DNA of 64,000 nucleotides from Hydractinia symbiolongicarpus (Eukaryota > Cnidaria > Hydrozoa > Anthoathecata > Hydractiniidae): contig NC_079880.1 of the NCBI RefSeq assembly GCF_029227915.1, positions 17,008,001-17,072,000 on the forward strand, written 5' to 3'. The first letter of the stretch is position 1, and each line of letters starts with the position of its first letter. This document shows positions 56,177 through 64,000 of this stretch, in pieces. The translations under genes and the position numbers were made by a program. The notes beneath the pieces are model-generated. The model did no database searches and was not told the origin of the DNA. It saw only the letters and a program-made list of their open reading frames with translations.

Positions 56177-58432
56177 CAATGATATTTTAGGCGAGACCAA
56201 GTTGATAAGTCATTGTACTAGCCAAGTATACTTAGCACTCTTATTTCGAAAAAACGAGCGCGGAAATGAAATGTTGTGGAAGGTTGAGCTGGGTAGCTAT
56301 GTCGGCTATCATTGTACGGGCGCGACCGACTCATTTTTTGTCAAATAAAAAATAAAATTCACTATAGAAACAGAAAACCCGAAACATTGATGTATAATAT
56401 TCACCAGATACTTTATACTAATATACAACGAAAATATATTTCATCGCGGTCTGTAATGACGAAGATAGAACATTTCTGATTTGCTTTTTACCTTCTTTAT
56501 TTATTTATTTATTTATATTTTACCAATCACAGTGTGTATGATAAAATTCATTACAGCACCAGGGAAAAGTAACAGGTGTCTTTTTATGGTATTTTTTTTA
56601 TATTTTTTGTGTCCACCTGTTGTTTACTAATAGTGAAAATCGACAAGCAAAAAGAAAAGAGCAACATGCGTAATTAATTTTGTAAAATTTGAAATACATG
56701 CCAACACGGAATTTTCTCCTCAACTTTTTGAACTTCTTTTTTTTTTTGTTTTTTTTTTTCAAATATTTTTTTTAATTCCCTTCATTATCATTTTTGATGC
56801 ATATTTTATTTTATTTTTTTTGTTTCTTAATGAGATTGATCAGCCCTATATTTGCATAATATTTTATTTTACTTTTGCAATTTTTACACTTTTTAAGTAA
56901 GGAGTACTCTGGGCACGAGGTTGTGAAATACTTCGTGAAAAATATACTTGAGATGATATCTTACTAAATTGTATATATCATTTTGATATAATGAGATAAA
57001 AATAGATTAGGAAAAGAGAAGAATTAAAAGATCTCCACAAATAACATTACAGAGCATCCAGCAGAAAGTATTTTTAACTTGATATTTACTAATAAAAAGA
57101 TGTGTTAGCAGGTCAAATGATCACACAAAGTACACATGTTGTTATCTTGTGTCACATATTGCGATTCATTTTATTACGCTCACTGTGATTATGGAGATTA
57201 AATCTAAAAGTTAAAAACAGTTGTAATAGATTGATTTTTAATATTTTTTGACCGTGAAAATCACGACCATATTATAAGTAACAAAACTTTATAAAGATAC
57301 ATATAACTGGAACTTTACAGTGCACTTTCAGGCATACAGTTTTCAAAAAAATTCGCAATATTTTATTTTTTTTCCCAATCGACCGACTCAGTTTGAAAAC
57401 TAATTTTGTCCGTACGACTAATTTCAAGCATATGTTTCATGTGATTCTCGATGCAAACGTTTTTTTGGGGGGTCAGGAAATTTATACTAAATTGTAGTCT
57501 TAAGGCTAAAATACACGGTAAGTTTAAACAGACCGTTTAGTTGTACGAAAAAACTTATAAGTTTCGTTGCAGGTAATATACCTGTCTACACGTTAAGATA
57601 AAATGTATAAGTTTTTTTCCATTGCGTGTTTTGTTATAACAGCAGCAGGGTAAATGTTGGGAGAAAAAAAGCGGTTATGATTAGAAATTGAAAAAATATG
57701 CTTAAATCTTTAATTTAAACAATAGCTCATTAATCATTCTGTTAATTTCAATAGAAAAAACTTAGCAAAAGTTGAACATGTCCAACTTTTAAAAAAACTT
57801 ATAAAACCGAAAAAAGTTGTACAGTTTTTTTATCTTCCGTTTAAACGGTCCGTTTAGGGAATTCAGTGTCTTTTTTCTCGAAGACAGACCGACAACACTC
57901 ATTACAACAAAGTATTCTGTTGAGCCAATCCTAATGAAAACTCTTCAAATTATCAACGCAAGGTTTGTCTAAAGTTGTGGCATCTGATGAAATATTCGCT
58001 CCTTGTAATGATGACGTAGCCAACGTTGATTTTCAAATTGCAGATTCCCCAAATTGCAGATTCCCCCCCCCCCCCCCCCCCGATGAGTATTGAGTCCAAA
58101 TCTCGAAAGTTGGCGTATCCCAGGTGTCGAAAAACATCATAGGATAACCATTCAACCTTGTTCATATGTGAGCATACAAATTGTTTTGGAATAGTTGAAG
58201 ATTTTTACACCAAAGTTGCAATGCCGATTCCAGGTGACCAGAATCAAGTTGTGTATGATATGCTGTCGAAAGTTGGGCTCAAAATACTATTTGATCGCAA
58301 GTTCCACTGTGTTGGGTTCAAGTAATGCATTGAATAGACAAGCATAAGCAAAACTTTATACTTTTAAATTTTGTTTACTTTATTCGATTTTTTGAGATGT
58401 AGTTTATCACTCTTGTGATTTTCAATATAGCA
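56177..58432. other. Intergenic, no gene recognised
   Basis: T-rich, with long homopolymers near 56735-56830. A pair of 'ccgtttaaacgg'/'gaccgtttag' words at 57530 and 57840 could mark a decayed foldback element. A C-run of about 19 bases is at 58063-58081. A short inverted pair around 'aacttataagttt' is at 57570. Confidence 0.4.
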
Positions 58433-58482
58433 ATGTGTTCTTTAAAACAGGAGTTATTTTACTCCTGTTTTAAAGAACACAT
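58433..58482. repeat. Perfect 22-bp hairpin with 6-nt loop
   Basis: Arms 58433-58454 and 58461-58482 pair completely around TATTTT. The size is like a small foldback. The stem is shorter than a typical miRNA precursor. Confidence 0.85.
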
Positions 58483-59376
58483 ATACATATTTATACACAT
58501 AGTATATCTTTACTATATTGATTTGCATCTCATGTTGTGTTTAAAATAAAAAAAGTGTTCCACTTGATTAGTGAGTATATAATCATTTTTCCCGGCTATC
58601 TCCACCATTTTGAAGCACACGCGCCAGAATTTCGGGGCAATACTTTTCAGACACCTGAACTTTTGACCTTTGAAGGCGTGTTGTCTTATTCAGCTTCGGT
58701 TTTGAGCGCCAACATCGAAAATCTTGCGATAAGCTTCCGATTCATGTCCTGATTTGTCTTTCTGAACAAGAGAACGACATATGGCACTGCGCCAAAAACG
58801 AGACAAAATTTGTTCCCGAAGTTTATCCTGTAAACCACTGTACTACAAATCAGAGCCTCCATAGACATTTCTCTGCGTTCTTATGGCCTATCAACTTTCA
58901 TAGCGTAGGGTGATGCGGCCGGGCTCGACGTCCCACTTAAGTCGACTTCTATGAGAATTATGTACTTTATTGGCTGTTGAGAAGTAAGTTTTTTTTTGTG
59001 CGCTACGCTGATATTGTTAGACAACATGTTGCTTTGAATGTAATGCTCAACAAAAGAAAGCGAATATTTTCTCAGAAGTTTTTGGTTCAAGGGACCGGTA
59101 GCCTATTTCATTGACCCGGACTTACTGTGTTCCTCCGGGTCTATTAACTTTCGTAGATTTTTACGTACGAGATCTGTCAAATCTCAAAACTACGGAGCAT
59201 GCGCAGATTAGAAAGCCTCCGAGTGAATAATGCGGCGTTTGTTGTCGTTCTCAGTTCCTTATGTTAAGCCCGGCCGGTACCACGCTTTACTACGAAAGTT
59301 GATAGATTGAAAACGCAGAGAAATGGTCTATAGATAGGCTAGGGACCGGGGAAATTTGTCTTATTTAGCGAAAGTC
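58483..59376. other. Intergenic, no gene recognised
   Basis: It contains two related phrases around 58895 ('atcaactttcatagcgtagg') and 59290 ('tactacgaaagttgatagat') in opposite orientation, with 'ggtctataga' and 'tagacatttc' next to them. This suggests the ends of a ~430-bp foldback element from about 58862 to 59330. Confidence 0.35.
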
Positions 59377-59703
59377 CTACTTATCCATACTTATCCAAAA
59401 TATTTGCACACAGATGGTTATAGACGCAAGTCTTCTTGTTTGGCGAAGTCTCAATGTCAGAAGATTATTTCTCAACTTTAATTGTAGATCCAAAAAACAC
59501 AAGTCATTACAACCAATTTTCATGGGAAATTTTAAATCTTCATTCAACGAATTTAAAAACGTAAAAAATTCATTTAATCTTTTTGTTGAGCCACACCAGT
59601 GTGATAAACAATCATCACGATAACGACCATAGTATAACATTTCAGGATAAATAGATCTCATGGATTCAAAAAATGCATCGTAACAATATATATCCCACAA
59701 CAT
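59377..59703 (-). pseudogene. Reverse transcriptase remnant (Penelope-like type)
   Basis: A minus-strand frame of 108 codons contains YYGRYRDDCLSHW, the RT motif C with Y-R-D-D. FLNSLNEDLKFPMKIG and CFLDLQL follow, the usual order after motif C in Penelope-like elements. Motifs A and B and the GIY-YIG part are absent here; a GIY-YIG fragment of this element class lies at 19449-19859. Confidence 0.65.
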
Positions 59704-59939
59704 TACTTGTACAGTGATATATATCCAACTGTATATATCCCACTATTCTATCCCAGAATTTATGCTAATACTTATGTGTATGTAAAACTTTAAAATAGTT
59801 GTATCCAATTTTTTTGGCGAAAGAAAAAATGTGATAACCTATACCATAGTCATAAGAAAAAAAGATAGTCTGGAGGCCGGCGATGGCCCATTGTTTAGCC
59901 TTTAGCTAATTATTTAGCTGGCGCCCAGACCTCCGAAAG

Positions 59940-60004
59940 TACACAAGAACTTCAAAATGGCTGATTATTAGTGGGCTACTCCCATCGGTTGAAGTTCTTG
60001 TGTA
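59940..60004. repeat. Inverted repeat upstream of the THAP gene
   Basis: 'acacaagaacttcaa' (about 59941) and 'ttgaagttcttgtgt' (about 59990) are exact complements of 15 bp, about 35 bp apart. The pair sits just before the THAP start codon. It may be an internal inverted repeat of a P-type element. Confidence 0.6.
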
Positions 60005-60026
60005 ATATTTTGAGTATATTTATAAC

Positions 60027-62747
60027 ATGCCTGGCGCAAATTGCTCAATTTATGGTTGTTCTGTTTCTCGAAGAAATAAAGAGTTCACTATATTCAAGAT
60101 TCCATCTCCTAACAATGATTTTAATAAGAAATGGAGAAGTGAACTTTTGAATATAATTACGAAAGATCGTGTTGTTGATGACTTGCTAAAGAAGAGAATT
60201 GATGCTAGCCAAGTTTATATATGTGAAAAACACTTCAGAGAAGACCAGTTCTGGATATGTAAGTAGCGAGTATCCTTATCTGTAATCATTATTGTTAGCT
60301 TTCAAATGTTTCTTCTGGAGTGACAAGAAGCTGCCTTCCTGTCTTTCTAGCTCTAGCTAGCTAGAACTGAAACAAAGGGTACATGTCTAAAAAACTCAAG
60401 GATATTTTTTTTGTAATTCTATATGTTATCTGGCATGATGCTTCTTCCCTAAAGCTTGAGGTTGAATTAACTTGTATATATATAATTAATTGCTAATTTA
60501 TTCTTTTCCAAATAGATCCAACACGAAAATCATTAAAGGAAGGTGCAATACCAACTATCAATCTTCCCCCAAAAAGTATTAAAACACCAAAGACTGCAGC
60601 ACGCATAACCTTGGCCATTGAAAAACGTGAAGAATGTTTAGTGCTTCAGCAATTGTCACCTTTACCACCACCACGTATGTATAAAAGTTTTGCAGATTTC
60701 CAACAACGCATTCAAAAACTACAACTTGATGAATGGAATATCAGCACATCAAACACCCTCGCTGTAATCACTTTACCTTCTCCTGATCACATTCTACCAA
60801 AATATGAAATCTTTGTTGACCAGTCGTTGTCATTTAGTCTACGCGTTTTTGGTTGGATGTTACCGGATAACCATAAACTGTATATTGATTACAAAAGATC
60901 ATTTTTAAATGTCACACTTTCTAATTTTGTTTGTGATGTTATGAAGTTTAATTTTTGTACTGGTATTCAAGCTCCTGATCTTGATGTGAAACTTAGCCAT
61001 GTTATTCCAAGAAAATTTGATTACCATCAATTTCAAAAAAAGGAATTCAAACCTGTTGTTAGTCAAGACGAATATTTTCGTTCTTCCATGTGTGAACTTC
61101 TGTTAAGTAATGATGGACAGAAAATATGCATTTCTTGTAATAAACATAATGTGAAGTGCTTGTATGAACGTAATCGTAAAAAGGCAAAGCTGAACGAGCT
61201 TGCAAAGCTGACTGCTCCGATAAAATTTACTTCGCCTGAACGTACAAAACTTACCATACAAGGTCAGCGTTTAAGATGTAAGCAGTTGGAACAGGAAATT
61301 ATTAATATGAAAACATCAATAACTTCAGACAGCAAAAATGTGACTCCTGAACTTTCCAATGATTTCAAATCCATATTTTCATGCTCTGACCAAGGCAAAA
61401 TCCCCCCTTTATGAAATTATTTTGGGAGGAGCAGCAAAAGTACCTAAAAGAATCAAATGCAAGCAGTGTTCGGTATCATCCAATGATTATAAAATTTTGT
61501 TTGGCTCTTGCTGCTAAATCATCATCTTCATATTCAGACCTTCGGTACAACAGCAAAACCGGTGCTGGCATTTTATTACTTCCAAGTTTACGAACATTAA
61601 GAGACTACAAAAATTACATTCGTCCAAAACGTGGATTTAACAATGAAGTGATTTCAGAGTTAAAACAAAAGACAGAGCTATTTTCTTCTCCTGAAAGATT
61701 TGTTACTATTCTCTTCGATGAAATGAAGGTGCAAGAAGCTCTTGTATGGGATAAACACACTGGCGAGTTGATTGGTTTTGTAGACTTGGGTGACATTTCA
61801 GTAAATTATGCAACTCTAAAAAATGTTAAAGAATTGGCTACCCATGTCCTTGTATTTTTGGTTTAAAGTGTTGTCAATCCTCTTTCATACAGCATAGCCA
61901 CCTTTGCCACTACAGGTGCAACATCTTTTCAGATATTTCCATTATTTTGGAAAGCTGTTAATATTTTGGAAAATATTGATTTAAAGGTTATTGCTGCAAC
62001 TGCTGATGGTGCTTCACCAAACCGCAAATTTTTCAAAATGCACAAAGCTTTGGATGGAAACCCAGGAAAGAATGTTGTTTATAGAACTGAAAACCTTTAC
62101 AGTCAAGATAAACGGTATATCTTTTTTTTGCTGATGTCCCTCATCTTATCAAAACTGCTCGTAATTGCCTCTCCAACTCAGGTGCTGGTCGTGGTACCAG
62201 GTATATGTGGAATAATGGTTTATTTATTTTATGGAGTCATATATCTCAACTGTATTATGAGGATTTGGACAGTGGTTTAAAAATGCTAACTTGTCTTACA
62301 TCTGATCACATTAACCTAACACCGTATTCTGTTATGAGAGTTCGTCTTGCAGCACAAGTCCTAAGTGAAACAGTTGGTTCGATTCTAAACGAATTTGGAC
62401 CACCAGAAGCTGCTGGTACTGCCCAGTTTTGTGACATGATGGATAAGTTTTTTGATTGCTTGAATGTCAGAAACACTGTTGAACATACATTGAAGCGAAA
62501 ACCTTTTTTAAAGCCATATGAGTCGATAGATGATGAGAGATTTGAGTGGTTGGATAATTTTCTATCGTATTTTATACAGTGGAAAGAATCCATAGATCAA
62601 CGTGCAGGAAACTTTTCTAACCATGCTAAAAGTAACATGTTTGTTTCATGGCAGACACATGAAGGATTGCAAATAACAGTCCATTCCTTCAAAGAAGTTT
62701 CTAAGTTTCTTCTTCAGCATGGTGTTCCATATATTCTTTTCTTATGA
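60027..62747 (+). pseudogene. P-element-like THAP transposase, three lesions and truncated C-terminus
   Basis: Exon 1 (60027-60258, donor GTAAGT) encodes a THAP zinc finger, C2CH: NCSIYGC ... YICEKHF, ending with DQFW. The acceptor AAATAG (60515) joins in phase to PTRKSLKEGAIPTINLP. Then come PPPRMYKSFADF and the P-element region (LRVFGWMLPDN..., later VTILFDEMKVQEALVWDKHTGELIGFVDLGD with acidic residues of the RNase H fold). ATADGASPNRKFFKMHK and FADVPHLIK-type sequence follow, then the GTP-binding and helical part to ~62730. Lesions: a slip in the C run at ~61400, TAA at 61864-61866 and a slip in the T run at ~62121. After HGVPYIL the conserved end is lost. It is otherwise well preserved, so probably young. 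Terminal repeats were not found. Confidence 0.85.
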
Positions 62748-64000
62748 CTATGCCTCTACAAAGATGGGCAACTTGTTTATTTTTCGTCTTAGTTCTCAAT
62801 TCAACAAATTGTTGAATATCCCTTTATTTTGTCAAAATTTGACAGAAAACCAAAGTTTTTTACCCAGAAAAGTCTATATATATTTTAAAAAGCTACATGA
62901 TTCGAAGCAAAACGGATTGTTTTTTACCCTCCTGTGCCACCCACACATGGGTATATCACGTGTCTTTGTAGTGCATTTGGCGCGCCGTAATGACAATTTG
63001 TCCGGCGTCCGGATAAATCGTGTTATTATAATGGCAGATTGGTTGCAGAGTAAAACAACCCGGAAATGTCGATTTTAAGAAGTTTTGCTGGGTATTATAT
63101 AAAGGCAATAAGTACGCATCCATGGAAAACCACTGCTCTAGCAACAGGTAAGTAGTAAAATATTAAGGATGTTTAATGAGTTGGTAAATGCCTAGCTAAA
63201 TGGATATCAGTCAATCCGTCTTTTATTCCTTCAAATATATTCCTAAAGGTAGCTAGCCAGTACATTCCATCGCACATGACCTTTATATATGTATTAAAAA
63301 TCTGTATGTTAGTATTAGTATATAAATATAAAGCATATAATAGTTTTCACTATTCTGTACTTCATATTTTATCAAGTATATATATAGCTAGCTAGCTATG
63401 CTGTCTGTACACAGCTGTTTCGCTACGGTCAAACCGCGGACAAAATTAAAATGGCTTCCACAATTTTTTTTGAAATTTTGTATTTGTATCATTTTTTAAG
63501 TCATATATTGAAACTTTTTTTGTATTGTTTTAATTTTACTGAAATAAAAAGGTATTAAAACGATCTACTTTTCTACTTTTTACACATATAAATATGTTAT
63601 ACATGTGTGTTATGGATTTCGAGTTATTTCGTCGAACAAAATACACAAAATTAAAAAAAACATTATTTTTGGCGAAAGTATACCATCTTTCCAACCTCGT
63701 GGCAACGCCGCGCTACTAGCTACGGACTTGACAGTTGGTATGGGGGGCCTGGAAACAAGGTTCTATCACCCCAGTACCGTGCACCGTTCGTCTCACAAAC
63801 TATAAACTACTTAAATTTTAAGTTAAAGTCTTCTTCAGGCGCTAAAAAAGAGAAGAAAAAGTTCCCAAAGTGGTGCACGGGAATTTGGTTAGTGTGATCC
63901 CTTTTCTGTCTAATTAAATAAGTATCTAAACTTCTAAGAGAGTCATAGCGATGCCATTTAATGTTTTGTTAGGTATGGTTTTTCTCAAAAAAATTATGGC
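62748..64000. other. Intergenic, no gene recognised
   Basis: Decayed sequence after the P-type gene, then AT-rich DNA with an AGCTAGCTAGCT microsatellite at about 63386-63398. The small ORFs at 62719-63078 and 63605-63805 have no family match. Confidence 0.4.

Overview
This is eukaryotic, almost certainly invertebrate, genomic DNA. It is AT-rich, has GT-AG introns, and consists mostly of transposable elements inserted into one another. I see no complete host gene, no rRNA or tRNA gene, no CRISPR array and no bacterial operon structure. The mixture (Harbinger with an MADF or Myb-like partner gene, OTU-hAT, pogo with a HIRAN gene, Ginger, P element with THAP, Helentron with endonuclease, Penelope-like and CR1-like remnants, RecQ-like fragments, AGCT microsatellites) suggests a cnidarian, perhaps a hydrozoan. 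That assignment is inference from repeat content, not from a diagnostic gene.

Layout. 1-9227: a head-to-tail array of non-autonomous Helitron-like copies (minus orientation). One large copy carries a 3113-bp Harbinger element (3376-6488, TSD TAA). 9228-11715: unassigned, with one doubtful small two-exon gene. 11830-15629: a second, decayed Harbinger (TSD TAA), inserted into another Helitron-like copy that resumes at 15630. 16252-19440: more Helitron pieces, a CR1-like 3' end, and a broken gene of the multicopy 'HEEAD / HAFTGCD' nuclease-like family, bracketed by inverted copies of a ~140-bp repeat. 19449-21088: a Penelope-like GIY-YIG remnant and an hAT C-terminal remnant. 23481-23536: a perfect 56-bp palindrome. 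24150-25024: a RecQ-like helicase pseudogene cut by a 916-bp non-autonomous Ginger-like element (25025-25940).

29458-43780 is the most structured part. hAT-1 (29458-35948, TSD CTTAT) is a decayed OTU-hAT element. A pogo-type element (31282-34982, TSD TA), which encodes a DDE transposase and a divergent HIRAN-domain protein, sits inside it. hAT-2 (35955-43780, TSD TTATC) landed in the target duplication of hAT-1. It encodes an apparently intact two-exon OTU-zinc finger-hAT transposase of 1109 aa, but a defective Ginger element (36400-39444, TSD AAAT) lies directly in front of its start codon.

44738-50895 is a decayed Helentron: N-terminal 2A-like motif, papain-like cysteine protease domain, Rep (HUH, two Tyr), Pif1-like helicase and APE-type endonuclease, with many frameshifts. 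50896-59376 is largely non-coding. It holds two MITE-like elements (53223-53553 and 55403-56172), perfect hairpins and one candidate host first exon (54253). 59377-59703 is a reverse transcriptase remnant. 60027-62747 is a P-element-like THAP transposase gene with three lesions and a missing C-terminus.

The strongest leads are cargo domains fused to or carried by transposases: HIRAN in the pogo element, OTU in both hAT elements, and a 2A-like motif plus cysteine protease in the Helentron. No computation was run; identities were judged by eye.
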